Source: Marivita geojedonensis (GTDB lineage: Bacteria > Pseudomonadota > Alphaproteobacteria > Rhodobacterales > Rhodobacteraceae). Taken from it: DNA of 33,553 nucleotides. Within the stretch, counting starts at the first letter, position 1. Each line of letters starts with the position of its first letter. The stretch lies in the NCBI RefSeq assembly GCF_002115805.1, contig NZ_JFKC01000030.1, positions 1 to 33,553 of the forward strand. Reading direction: 5' to 3'. Position numbers and translations under genes: made by a program. The notes below the pieces were generated by a model. The model was not told the DNA's origin. It saw only the letters and a program-made list of their open reading frames with translations, and did no database searches. Shown here piece after piece: positions 16,462-24,130 of this stretch.

Positions 16462-16578
16462 GCTGCGCGGAATTGTATTGAATAAACCTTAACAAAGCGT
16501 TCGCTGGGCTCCTGAGATCGGTTTGTTTTCGGGAGGCGCGGGGCGCTCTGGACAGAGGTAGGTCAGAGCCTCTGACGC

Positions 16579-16600
16579 AATGTTTCGCGCGCGAAACATT
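16579..16600. repeat. Perfect 22-bp palindrome
   Basis: AATGTTTCGCG is followed directly by its reverse complement CGCGAAACATT, with no spacer. It lies 84 bp before the lolC start and between two smaller dyads. A perfect dyad this long suggests a binding site for a dimeric or tetrameric regulator. Confidence 0.7.
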
Positions 16601-16683
16601 AGGTCCGAACCGGACCTGACCCGTGCGGCTTGACCCGCCGGGGCCAAGCGGCCACTTATCGACCAGAGCAGCACGAGACCAAG

Positions 16684-17970
16684 ATGGCCCAAACCCCACC
16701 GCCTTTTGCCCCGTTCGAATGGATGATCGCATGGCGTTACCTGCGCGCCCGCCGGGCCGAAGGCGGCGTGAGCGTCATGACATGGATCAGCCTGATCGGC
16801 ATCACTCTTGCAGTGTTCGCCCTGATTGCCACGCTGGCCGTGCGCTCCGGGTTTCGCGCCGAATTCGTCGATACGATTCTCGGCTCAAACGCCCATGTGA
16901 CCGTCTACTACACACAGCAAACCGACGAATTCGGACGCTCCAGTCGGACCATCGCCGACTACGAAACGCTGGCGCAGGCTGTTGGGTCTGTCCCCGGTGT
17001 CACCCGTGCGGCCCCCTTGGTGAAGGGGCAGGTCATGGCCACGGCCAACAGCCGCAACGCCGGTGTCGAAGTGTTCGGGATCGCCCTGGAGGACCTCGCC
17101 ACCATCCCGCGCATCGCCGACCCCGACAACGCGCGCGGCGAGCTGACCCGCTTTTCCGAGGGCATCGCCATCGGATCCGGCGTGGCGCGCGAAATCGGCG
17201 TTACGCTGGGCGACAAGGTCAAACTGATCTCACCCGACGGGGTCAAAACCGCCTTCGGCACAAGCCCGCGCGTCAAGGCCTACGAGGTGGTCTACATCTT
17301 CACCGCCGGGCGCTATGACATCGACCGCACGCGCGTCTACATGCCCTTTGGCGAGGCGCAGCTCTACTTCAACCGCGAGGGCGTGGCCGACGAGATCGAA
17401 GTGATGGTCGCCGATCCTGACCGGGTCGAAGAGATGACGCTTCCGATCGTTCAGGCCGGAGGACAGCGCGCACTGGTCTGGACATGGCAGGACGCCAGCG
17501 GCGGCTTCCTCCGGGCGCTCGAGATCGAGGACAACGTGATGTTCATCATCCTGTCGATCCTCGTGCTGATCGCCGCCATGAATATCGTCTCGGGCCTGAT
17601 CATGCTGGTCAAGAACAAGGGCCGCGACATCGGTATCCTGCGCACGATGGGCCTGACAGAAGGTGCCGTACTGCGGGTGTTTTTCATCTGCGGGGCCTTC
17701 ACCGGCATACTCGGGACCGTGGCCGGGGTGATCCTGGGATGCCTGTTTGCGCTCTACATAGATCCGATCTTTTCTTTCGTGAACTATGTCGCAGGCGGCG
17801 GTGTCTGGGACCCGGCAGTGCGCGGAATTTATGAGTTGCCCGCGCAACTGCGCCTGCCTGATGTGCTCAGCGCCATCGCGCTGTCGCTTGGGCTCAGCTT
17901 CATCGTGACGATCTTCCCCGCCCGGCGGGCTGCGCGGATGAACCCGGTCGAGGCGCTGCGCTATGAATGA
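16684..17970 (+). CDS. lolC: LolC/LolE family lipoprotein-releasing permease
   Basis: A 428-residue inner-membrane subunit of the Lol ABC machinery that extracts outer-membrane lipoproteins from the inner membrane. It has an N-terminal transmembrane helix (WISLIGITLAVFALIATLAV), a large periplasmic MacB-like domain (about 50-270), then three C-terminal helices of the FtsX domain. The N-terminal FEWMIAWRYLRARR is characteristic. ATG 16684 is favoured; an in-frame TTG exists at 16630, and neither has a strong ribosome site. Its end overlaps lolD by 8 bp. Many alphaproteobacteria have a single LolC/E hybrid, which this could be. Confidence 0.94.
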   Translation: MAQTPPPFAPFEWMIAWRYLRARRAEGGVSVMTWISLIGITLAVFALIATLAVRSGFRAEFVDTILGSNAHVTVYYTQQTDEFGRSSRTIADYETLAQAVGSVPGVTRAAPLVKGQVMATANSRNAGVEVFGIALEDLATIPRIADPDNARGELTRFSEGIAIGSGVAREIGVTLGDKVKLISPDGVKTAFGTSPRVKAYEVVYIFTAGRYDIDRTRVYMPFGEAQLYFNREGVADEIEVMVADPDRVEEMTLPIVQAGGQRALVWTWQDASGGFLRALEIEDNVMFIILSILVLIAAMNIVSGLIMLVKNKGRDIGILRTMGLTEGAVLRVFFICGAFTGILGTVAGVILGCLFALYIDPIFSFVNYVAGGGVWDPAVRGIYELPAQLRLPDVLSAIALSLGLSFIVTIFPARRAARMNPVEALRYE

Positions 17971-18646
17971 CGTCTCATTGCGACTGACCGGCATCACCAA
18001 GTCCTACAACGCTGGCACAGCTGCGGCGGTCGACGTGCTGCGCGGGGTGGATGTGTCGCTGACCAAAGGCGAAGTGGTGGCACTGGTGGCGCCGTCCGGT
18101 GCAGGAAAATCGACCCTGCTGCACATTGCCGGTCTGCTGGACACGCCTGATGCCGGGACGGTCGAGATCGGCGGAACGGATGTGACGGGCGCGCCGGATC
18201 GGCGGCGCACGCTTGTCCGGCGGGACGAGGTCGGGTTCGTCTATCAGTTCCATCATCTGCTGCCCGAATTCAGCGCGCAGGAAAACATCGTGCTGCCGCA
18301 ACTTGCCGCCGGAGTCGCGCGCCGCGATGCCGATGCGCGTGCGAAGGAGCTTCTCGGGATCGTCGGCATCGCCGCACGCGCGGATCACCGGCCGGCAGCA
18401 TTGTCGGGTGGAGAGCAGCAGAGGGTGGCGTTCTGCCGGGCGCTGGCCAACCGGCCTTCGGTGCTTCTGGCGGACGAGCCGACCGGGAATCTCGATCCCG
18501 CAACCTCGGACACGGTGTTTGACGCGCTTATGACTCTGGTCCGGGAAACCGGGTTGTCGGCGCTGATCGCCACGCACAACATGGAGTTGGCGGCGAAGAT
18601 GGACCGCCAGCTGCGGTTGGATCAGGGGGTCCTGTCCCCGGCTTGA
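17963..18646 (+). CDS. lolD: LolD lipoprotein-releasing ATPase
   Basis: A 227-residue ABC ATPase that powers the Lol complex. It has Walker A APSGAGKST, Q-loop YQFHHLLPEFSA with the LolD-typical HLLPEF, signature LSGGEQQRVAFCRAL, Walker B VLLADEPTGNLD and H-loop IATHN. It overlaps the lolC 3' end by 8 bp, so the two are co-translated. Length is normal for the family. Confidence 0.96.
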   Translation: MNDVSLRLTGITKSYNAGTAAAVDVLRGVDVSLTKGEVVALVAPSGAGKSTLLHIAGLLDTPDAGTVEIGGTDVTGAPDRRRTLVRRDEVGFVYQFHHLLPEFSAQENIVLPQLAAGVARRDADARAKELLGIVGIAARADHRPAALSGGEQQRVAFCRALANRPSVLLADEPTGNLDPATSDTVFDALMTLVRETGLSALIATHNMELAAKMDRQLRLDQGVLSPA

Positions 18647-18694
18647 CCTCCGGGCCGAGGCTGTCACTCTGCGCGCAATGTGAGGGAGGACAGC

Positions 18695-19675
18695 ATGGCC
18701 GAGGTGGATGTTTCGCAGATCAACGAAGTGACGGAGCGCGCGCTGCGGGCGCATGGGGCGTCCGACGCGGTGGCGCACACGATGGCAGATGCGGTGTCCT
18801 GGGCCGAGGCGCGGGGCAACCGGATCTGCGGGCTTTACTACCTCGAAAGCTATTGCCAGCAGCTTGTCACGGGCAGGGTCCGGGGCGACGTCGCGCCGGC
18901 GGTCGGGAAACCGCGCAAGGGTGTGGTCGAGGTCGACGCAGCCTACGGGTTCGCGCAGCCAGCCTTTGCCGCTGCGCTGGACATGGCGACCGAGGCCGCG
19001 AGTGAAACCGGGATTGCCTGCCTGTTTGTGCGCCACGCCCACACCTGCACCGCGCTGGGCTGGTTCACCGAAGCCATCGCGAAAGCGGGGATGATCGGCA
19101 TGGGTTACACCAACGCGTCACCCATCGTCGCCCCGCCCGGGGGAAAGACGCGGGTGATCGGCACCAACCCGATGTCTTTTTCGGTGCCGGACGGGCAGGG
19201 CGGTGTCGCCATGATGTTCGATCAGTCTACGACAAGCGTCGCGCTGGGGCGGATCACGATGGCGAAAGCCGCAGGGGAAAAGATCCCCGAAGGCTGGGCG
19301 GTGGATGCCGAGGGCAACCCGACAACGGACCCGGAGGCCGCATTGGCCGGGTCGCTGTGCAGCACAGGCGGCTACAAGGGCTGGGGGCTGGGTCTGATGG
19401 TCGAGATCATGGCGGCCGGGCTGGCCGGCGGTACGCCAAGCCGGGAGGTCAAACCGCTCAAGGCACCCGAAGGCGCGCCGCACGATCTGGCGCATTGCTT
19501 CCTGCTGATCGATCCGGGGGTCCGCCCCGAGTTTCATGCGATGGTCGCCGGGCTGGCCGAGGCCGTGTCGCAGGATGACGGTGCGCGGATGCCCGGTCAG
19601 GGAAAGGTTTTGTTAACCAAGGTTAACGTGCCGGACGCATTGTGGGAGGCGACCTGCGCGCTGGCGGATCGGTGA
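18695..19675 (+). CDS. Ldh family (malate/L-lactate-like) oxidoreductase
   Basis: A 326-residue NAD(P)-dependent dehydrogenase of the Ldh_2 superfamily, distinct from Rossmann lactate dehydrogenases. Features include FVRHAHTCTALGWF, holding the likely catalytic histidine, TNASPIVAPPGG and the cofactor-associated VIGTNPMSFSVP. Members reduce malate, ureidoglycolate, sulfolactate or cyclic imino acids, so substrate cannot be set. GGGAGGA precedes ATG 18695; a GTG in frame at 18680 is less likely. It follows lolD by 48 bp on the same strand. Confidence 0.85.
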   Translation: MAEVDVSQINEVTERALRAHGASDAVAHTMADAVSWAEARGNRICGLYYLESYCQQLVTGRVRGDVAPAVGKPRKGVVEVDAAYGFAQPAFAAALDMATEAASETGIACLFVRHAHTCTALGWFTEAIAKAGMIGMGYTNASPIVAPPGGKTRVIGTNPMSFSVPDGQGGVAMMFDQSTTSVALGRITMAKAAGEKIPEGWAVDAEGNPTTDPEAALAGSLCSTGGYKGWGLGLMVEIMAAGLAGGTPSREVKPLKAPEGAPHDLAHCFLLIDPGVRPEFHAMVAGLAEAVSQDDGARMPGQGKVLLTKVNVPDALWEATCALADR

Positions 19676-19754
19676 CACATGTCTCACGCGAACGTTTGAT
19701 GCAGGTGAGCGCGGGCGGCTGCTAAAACGGCAGCGATCAGGAAAAGGTTTCCCC

Positions 19755-20396
19755 ATGTTGCGTCTGTCTGCCGCCGTCCTTCTGTCACTTCTTGCTCTGC
19801 CCGCGCTGGCCGCTCCCGTGTCATTTGACGGGTCTTGGAAAACGCAGAAGTTCTCTCTGTTTTCGTCCAACACATACGGCTTCAACGGAGGCTCGGTGAG
19901 CGTGTCGTCGGACGGATCCGTATCGTTGGCCTATCGCCCGCTGCCCGAAAGCTATTGGGGCGCGTCCTCTGCCAAGTGGTCCTGGTCGGTGCAGGAAGGC
20001 GTGCCGGCAACCGATCTGCGCAAGAAGGGTGGAGATGACCGCAACCTCGCGCTTTATTTTGTGTTCCTTCCCGAAGCCGAGGCTCAGGCGCTGAAAGGTG
20101 CCAGCGTGCGCAAGCTGCTGACCAACAACGCCGCTCGGGTGCTTGTCTATGTCTGGGGCGGGGCGCACAACCGTGGCGCGGTTCTGAGCAGCCCGTATCT
20201 GGGCAACAGGGGCAAGACGATTGTCCTGCGCGGTTCGGGCACCGGCAGCGCGAGCGAAAACGTCAATCTTGCACGCGACTACGCCAACGCCTTTGGCGGG
20301 GGTGGTGCCGCTCTGGTCGGGCTTGCCATTTCGGGTGACAGTGACGACACCGACAGCCGTATCCGGGCGACGATCAGCGGGCTGAACGTCAACTGA
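19755..20396 (+). CDS. Exported DUF3047 family protein
   Basis: A 213-residue protein with a signal peptide (hydrophobic LSAAVLLSLLALPALA, cleavage likely after ALA at about residue 19), hence periplasmic. The body matches DUF3047: paired DDRNLALYFVF and VLVYVWGG strands, a TIVLRGSG segment, NLARDYANAFG and the terminal LAISGDSDDT, equivalent to the usual TDTDNT. Function of the family is unknown. AAAAGG precedes ATG 19755. It stands alone between a dehydrogenase and a convergent transporter. Confidence 0.85.
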   Translation: MLRLSAAVLLSLLALPALAAPVSFDGSWKTQKFSLFSSNTYGFNGGSVSVSSDGSVSLAYRPLPESYWGASSAKWSWSVQEGVPATDLRKKGGDDRNLALYFVFLPEAEAQALKGASVRKLLTNNAARVLVYVWGGAHNRGAVLSSPYLGNRGKTIVLRGSGTGSASENVNLARDYANAFGGGGAALVGLAISGDSDDTDSRIRATISGLNVN

Positions 20397-20414
20397 CCCG
20401 CCCGCGCGGCGGGT
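20396..20414. terminator. Weak convergent hairpin
   Basis: ACCCGCC and GGCGGGT form a 7-bp stem around CGCGC, beginning at the stop codon of the DUF3047 gene. The partner gene arrives from the other side at 20434. No T tract follows, so intrinsic termination is uncertain. Confidence 0.3.
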
Positions 20415-20433
20415 GCGCGGGCAGCCGCGCCGT

Positions 20434-20868
20434 TCAGGCCCGCTGCGTGATCCAGACACCAAGCGCCATGACCGCAATGCCGGTTGCGCGGGTCAGGCTG
20501 AGGGGACTGACACGAGCACCGAAAAGACCGAAATGATCGATCAGCGCGGCCGAGATCAGCTGCCCCAGAAGAACGAAGAACACCGCGTTTCCGACGCCGA
20601 AATGCGGTGCGATATAGGTGATCGACAGCACGTAGAACGCGACCAGAAGCCCCGCCAGCAGCAGATGGCGCGGCGCGAGTGGCACCCCGGCCAGTGCCTT
20701 TGGACCGGTGGCCAGCGTCACGAGGCTTGTCGCCAGAAGCGCCACGCAGAACAGCACCATTGCCGCAGCCGCCGGTGAGCCGATGCGCATTCCCAAAGCG
20801 GCATTCAGGGCGGCAAGCAGCGGAATTCCGATCCCGGCGGCAAGCATGGTCAGGGCATAGATCGGCAT
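20434..20868 (-). CDS. DMT family transporter, YdcZ (DUF606) type
   Basis: A 144-residue membrane protein with about five hydrophobic helices, in the length range of YdcZ/DUF606 half-size drug/metabolite transporters. It shows FFVLLGQLISAALIDHFG and a conserved C-terminal GIAVMALGVWI. ATG 20868 follows AAGGACACGACAC; the upstream frame to 21030 is not coding-like. Substrate unknown. It is divergent from a cytochrome gene. Confidence 0.85.
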   Translation of the reverse strand: MPIYALTMLAAGIGIPLLAALNAALGMRIGSPAAAAMVLFCVALLATSLVTLATGPKALAGVPLAPRHLLLAGLLVAFYVLSITYIAPHFGVGNAVFFVLLGQLISAALIDHFGLFGARVSPLSLTRATGIAVMALGVWITQRA

Positions 20869-21017
20869 GTGTCGTGTCCTTGTTGAAGCGGCTGCCCGGA
20901 GACTGCGCCGGTCGGCCCGAAATGTCACCCGGCAAAGCTTGGCCGTGGCGTTATGCGCCCGGTTGCGAAGGACGCGAAAGACAGGCACTCTGGGGACAAT
21001 CGAGCAAGGAGGCCTAC

Positions 21018-21440
21018 ATGCGCGCACCACGTTTCAGCCTGTTGATCGGGGCGCTTGCCGCCGGACTGGTTGCGGCCTGTACGCCCGAGGAAATGCCCCA
21101 GGCCAGTGATGGACGGGCGCTGTTCATGGAGAATTGCGCAGTCTGTCATGGGGTCGACGGCACCGGTAACGGGCCGATGGCGCGGGCGATGGCAAAAGCG
21201 CCGCCAAACCTTTCGCTTATCGCGGTGCGCAATGGCGACGGATTTCCCCGCGCGAAGGTGTTGTCGACGATTGACGGTTACGCGAAGTCGGATCTGAACG
21301 GGCCGAACATGCCGGAATTCGGAGCCTTGCTGGAGGGCGATCTTGTCCCGCTGGACACCGGTGACGGTGTATTGACCCCGACGCCGCGCAAACTGGTGGC
21401 GCTGCTGGAATATATCGAGAGCATCCAGGCGACGCGCTGA
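21018..21440 (+). CDS. c-type cytochrome lipoprotein
   Basis: A 140-residue class I cytochrome c with a lipoprotein signal (LVAAC, lipidated C21), so it is anchored on the outer face of the inner membrane or in the outer membrane. The heme site is C40-AV-C43-H44, and the distal ligand is probably M98 in GPNMPEFG. AAGGAGG precedes ATG 21018. It carries electrons to or from an unidentified partner; no oxidase genes are near. Confidence 0.92.
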   Translation: MRAPRFSLLIGALAAGLVAACTPEEMPQASDGRALFMENCAVCHGVDGTGNGPMARAMAKAPPNLSLIAVRNGDGFPRAKVLSTIDGYAKSDLNGPNMPEFGALLEGDLVPLDTGDGVLTPTPRKLVALLEYIESIQATR

Positions 21441-21464
21441 CAGGGAACCGGATTCCAGATATTA

Positions 21465-21496
21465 GAAAGCCCCGCAGGTTTGCGGGGCTTTCTTTC
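21465..21496. terminator. Bidirectional intrinsic terminator
   Basis: GAAAGCCCCGCA and TGCGGGGCTTTC form a perfect 12-bp stem with a GGTT loop, followed by T-rich sequence. It lies between the convergent cytochrome and PLDc_N-like genes and can serve both. Confidence 0.9.
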
Positions 21497-21512
21497 TCGT
21501 GGGCAGAAGCGT

Positions 21513-21707
21513 TCAGGCGCGTGAGGACGCGGACCTCGGGCCGGCGATCAGCCAGATGATGAAGCCCAGAAGCGGCAGAATCAGGACCAGAAGGCACCAA
21601 AGCACCTTGGAGCCAGTCGAATTCTTCGAGCCGATGATCGACACGAAGGCCCAGACATTGAGGACCAGAAGGATGAACCCGCCGATTCCCGTGATTTCTA
21701 TTCCCAT
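21513..21707 (-). CDS. Small PLDc_N domain membrane protein
   Basis: A 64-residue protein consisting of the PLDc_N module alone: a first helix (GIGGFILLVLNVWAFVSII), the linker GSKNSTGSKVLW, and a second helix (LLVLILPLLGFIIWLIAGP). In larger proteins this module precedes phospholipase D or cardiolipin synthase domains; stand-alone copies are common envelope stress proteins. AAGGAGAG precedes ATG 21707. It lies 144 bp downstream of the small-protein operon on the same strand. Confidence 0.88.
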   Translation of the reverse strand: MGIEITGIGGFILLVLNVWAFVSIIGSKNSTGSKVLWCLLVLILPLLGFIIWLIAGPRSASSRA

Positions 21708-21775
21708 TTTGCTCTCCTTACCGCCGGTCAGTCCCTTAGGTGCATCCTTGCTGGCGTCGCGCGTGATCCCGGTTC

Positions 21776-21817
21776 CACCGATCCGGATCGTGGGCCGGTT
21801 CCGTTCCCCCGGTTCCA
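21776..21817 (-). other. Cluster of GGAACC-like motifs without -10 partner
   Basis: On the minus strand GGAAC occurs four times within about 50 bp upstream of the PLDc_N gene. None has CGTT 16-17 nt downstream, unlike the clear EcfG promoters nearby. It may be a decayed or partial EcfG target, or simply repeated GC-rich sequence. Confidence 0.3.
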
Positions 21818-21851
21818 CGCGACGGAATTGCCTTTGGAAAACGCCATCGCT

Positions 21852-22115
21852 CTATCGGTCCCGAAGTGCGCCGATGAGTTCAGCTTTGGTCATGTCGGAA
21901 CGCCCGTCAATGCCAAGTTCCTGTGCGCGCTCATAGAGATCGTCTTTGGTCCAATCCTCGTAGGGCGGTGCCTTGCCGCCCTTTTTGGACGGGTTCTGTG
22001 ATCTGTTCGCCTGTGCGTTGGCGATGCGGGCGGCGGCCTCTTTGCCGTAGCCGTCATCGCGCAGCGCTTCGTAGGTGTCGTCATCCTTGATTGACGGGCC
22101 GTGGGAGTTGGCCAT
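21852..22115 (-). CDS. Rho-N/SAP-like small protein
   Basis: An 87-residue hydrophilic protein. The N-terminal half (ANSHGPSIKDDDTYEALRDDG) is typical of small Rhodobacteraceae stress-associated proteins of the ChaB/DUF7218 kind. The C-terminus (WTKDDLYERAQELGI, then MTKAELIGALRD) fits the Rho N-terminal or SAP helix-extension-helix fold that binds nucleic acid. Its ATG is 3 bp after the stop of the upstream small membrane gene, so both share the EcfG-type promoter at 22342-22366. Confidence 0.8.
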   Translation of the reverse strand: MANSHGPSIKDDDTYEALRDDGYGKEAAARIANAQANRSQNPSKKGGKAPPYEDWTKDDLYERAQELGIDGRSDMTKAELIGALRDR

Positions 22116-22118
22116 GGC

Positions 22119-22307
22119 TTATCCGTCCGTCGCGACGCTTGGGGCGGCGGTCCCAGCCTCTTCGCCCGGTTCATTGCCCTGGGCGGCAAGATTGGCGAGG
22201 TAGGCGAAGAACAGGACGGCGGCAAAGACCCCGACAGCTGCCATGCCCCAGATGGCCGGGCGGTGGCGTTTCGACTGTTTTTCCACGTTGGTTGATGGAG
22301 CGGACAT
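22119..22307 (-). CDS. Small single-helix membrane protein
   Basis: A 62-residue protein with a charged N-terminus (MSAPSTNVEKQSKRHRP), one transmembrane helix (IWGMAAVGVFAAVLFFAYLA) and an acidic tail. AAGAGGT precedes ATG 22307; an in-frame start at 22322 is less likely. It is the first gene of a two- or three-gene unit behind an EcfG promoter. No family assigned. Confidence 0.75.
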   Translation of the reverse strand: MSAPSTNVEKQSKRHRPAIWGMAAVGVFAAVLFFAYLANLAAQGNEPGEEAGTAAPSVATDG

Positions 22308-22341
22308 GGTGTACCTCTTCAAATTCGTGTTTCACCGTCTC

Positions 22342-22366
22342 AACGCGTGACTGCGTCTGAGGTTCC
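22342..22366 (-). promoter_or_regulatory. EcfG-type promoter before 22307 operon
   Basis: Reading on the minus strand, GGAAC (22366-22362), exactly 16 nt, then CGTT (22345-22342). This matches the general stress sigma consensus GGAAC-N16/17-CGTT. The first start codon is 35 nt below the -10 element. Confidence 0.85.
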
Positions 22367-22447
22367 CCATGGCGCAGGGCTGCCGCCCGCGTGCGAGGGC
22401 TGATTTGAAGGAATCGTGATCGCGCGGAAAAAGGTGCTGACGGGTGG

Positions 22448-23161
22448 TCAGGCGATGTCGCGCAGCATGGCGCGGGTCTGATTGCGTTCGTGTCGGTAGG
22501 CGTTTGCGGCACTGACAAGCGCCCGGAAGATTGCCCGCTGACGGTGCGCATAGAACAGATGTTCCGGATGCCACTGGACCCCGAGCGCAAACGGATCACG
22601 CACCCGCTCCACGGCCTGCACCATGCCGCCGGTGTCACGCGCCGAGACGCGCAGCCCATCGCCCAGACGGTCAACCGCCTGCGTGTGCAGCGCATTGACC
22701 TTCATCGGATCGTTCCCGCTGATCAGCGACAGGTGAGTCCTGTCTTCGACGTGGATTTCCCGCTTGGGCAGGACGGTCTTGATCATCCGTTCGCGTCCAT
22801 ATGTGCCCCACGCATCCTGATCGAGCGTGCCGCCGAGTGCGACATTGAGCATTTGTGAGCCACGGCAGATACCAAGCACCGGGATGTTCCGCTCAAGCGC
22901 CGCTTCGGCAAGTGAGCGTTCAAGCGCATCGCGTTCCGGATCGAGCCGGGCCGAGATGCCGAGTTTCCCGCCATACATCTCGGGGCCGATATCATCGCCA
23001 CCGCCGATGATCAGCCCGTCCACATGGTCGAGCTCGGAAATCCGCCCGACGCCCCAGCGCACACCGCGCCCGCCGGTGATCCAGAGATTGAGGTTGATGA
23101 GCGGATACACCCGCCATCCCGTGCGTGATGAGGTCGTGACAGCGATCAGAGGACGGCTCAT
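22448..23161 (-). CDS. Class I glutamine amidotransferase / peptidase C26 (PuuD-like)
   Basis: A 237-residue enzyme that hydrolyses a gamma-glutamyl amide or supplies ammonia. The nucleophile is C99 in GICRGSQMLN and the triad is completed by H198 and E200 in GVQWHPE. The early LIIGGGDDIGPEMYG matches gamma-glutamyl-GABA hydrolases such as PuuD. It is last in a seven-gene operon. Its ATG overlaps the stop of the amidoligase gene (ATGA), so synthesis is coupled. In amidoligase systems such an enzyme may remove or recycle the amide product. Confidence 0.92.
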   Translation of the reverse strand: MSRPLIAVTTSSRTGWRVYPLINLNLWITGGRGVRWGVGRISELDHVDGLIIGGGDDIGPEMYGGKLGISARLDPERDALERSLAEAALERNIPVLGICRGSQMLNVALGGTLDQDAWGTYGRERMIKTVLPKREIHVEDRTHLSLISGNDPMKVNALHTQAVDRLGDGLRVSARDTGGMVQAVERVRDPFALGVQWHPEHLFYAHRQRAIFRALVSAANAYRHERNQTRAMLRDIA

Positions 23162-24129
23162 GCGTCAGCCTTTGCGTTGTGCCGGGACAGCAGCCCGTCA
23201 ATGGTTTCGACCCAGACGGATTTGCGTTCGAACCATGCCGCGTCATGGGTTCTCCATGCGCTGCGCAGGGCAGATAAAAGATCGGGATTGGCGGCCACCA
23301 ATTCAACCTGGCGCCACAGTTGCCAGGGTTGCAGGAGCGACCAGTCGGCTTCATCGATGCGGCTGTCCGGCAGGCGGAAATGAAAGGTAGGCCGCGCCGA
23401 GGTCTTGTCGGTGGTGTCGAACAGGCGGGAAAAAAGTTCCGGCTCAGCGTGTTTGAAAAGCGGCAGAAGATCGAGGCTCTGGTTCCGGCTGGCGATGTGA
23501 CGCGCGCAGATCTGCATCACTTCTGCCAGCGAGTCGCATCGCGTATTCGCCAGCTCCGAGATCAGCCCGCGCGGCCAGGCGCCGACGAAGGGCATCATGC
23601 GGCGCGTCGTGTCCACCTGTTCCTTGCGCCGGAGCCACGGTTCGAGCAGCGCATAGGCCGTGATCGTGTCGAGAGTGAACCGGTGATCGGGTGCGACGAC
23701 CTCGGGGTTCACATGAACGCCAAATCCCAGCAGTACGCCGGTGCGCGACCCCATGGCGCCGATCCCGCGCAGCGCGGCGCAGATCGTGTTGAACTCGGAC
23801 AGCTGCGCTCGGCTGAGAGGCGGGGTCACCACCTCGACCGGGATCAGTCCGCGAAATGCGTCCAGCCCTTCCTTAAGAAAGGGCAGGTCTTTTCGTTTGC
23901 GCAGCGTGATGTCGAGTTCGACCTCGATGTCGCCAAAGGCCGTGTCGCACACCGTGACGCTGTGCTGGCCGTCATCCTGAACCGTGCCGCCGAATTCGCG
24001 CGCGATCAGCTTGCCGGTCTCCAGTTCGGTCGGACCGGCAAATTCGATCTCGATCCCTGTCAGGCGTTCGTCACCAGCCGCAGTTGTTTCGATCGGCAGG
24101 GGCGGGAAAGGCGTGGCGGTTGCGGTCAT
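23158..24129 (-). CDS. Putative amidoligase (Amidoligase_2 family)
   Basis: A 323-residue protein. GIEIEF (25-30), then DIEVELD, PVEVVTPPL and GFGVHVNPEV form the spaced acidic and histidine motifs of glutamine-synthetase/GCS2-like COOH-NH2 ligases, which join a carboxylate and an amine using ATP. There is no signal peptide or membrane helix. ATG 24129 lies 1 bp after the stop of the AI-2E permease; the longer frame to 24186 would run into that gene. Substrate is unknown: a small amino acid or polyamine, or a peptide on the envelope. Pairing with a class I amidotransferase is a known theme in this family. Confidence 0.85.
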   Translation of the reverse strand: MTATATPFPPLPIETTAAGDERLTGIEIEFAGPTELETGKLIAREFGGTVQDDGQHSVTVCDTAFGDIEVELDITLRKRKDLPFLKEGLDAFRGLIPVEVVTPPLSRAQLSEFNTICAALRGIGAMGSRTGVLLGFGVHVNPEVVAPDHRFTLDTITAYALLEPWLRRKEQVDTTRRMMPFVGAWPRGLISELANTRCDSLAEVMQICARHIASRNQSLDLLPLFKHAEPELFSRLFDTTDKTSARPTFHFRLPDSRIDEADWSLLQPWQLWRQVELVAANPDLLSALRSAWRTHDAAWFERKSVWVETIDGLLSRHNAKADA

Positions 24130-24130
24130 G

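Larger units (their letters stand above)
16342..16683. promoter_or_regulatory. Palindrome-rich divergent spacer upstream of lolC
   Basis: A 342-bp gene-free stretch between the divergent aminotransferase and lolC. It contains an 11-bp hairpin (16437-16461), a CtrA-like site TTGA-N7-TTAA (16478-16492, one mismatch to the consensus), and three successive dyads at 16562-16576, 16579-16600 and 16601-16617. A weak sigma70-like pair, TTGACC (16630-16635) and ACTTAT (16654-16659), with 18-nt spacing, precedes lolC. No small ORF or RNA gene is convincing. Confidence 0.5.

Noticed and set aside
19611-19626. GTTAACC/GGTTAAC dyad as CtrA site
   Set aside because: It lies within the coding sequence of the Ldh-family gene, the spacing is 6 rather than 7 between TTAA halves, and no gene starts nearby in the right direction.
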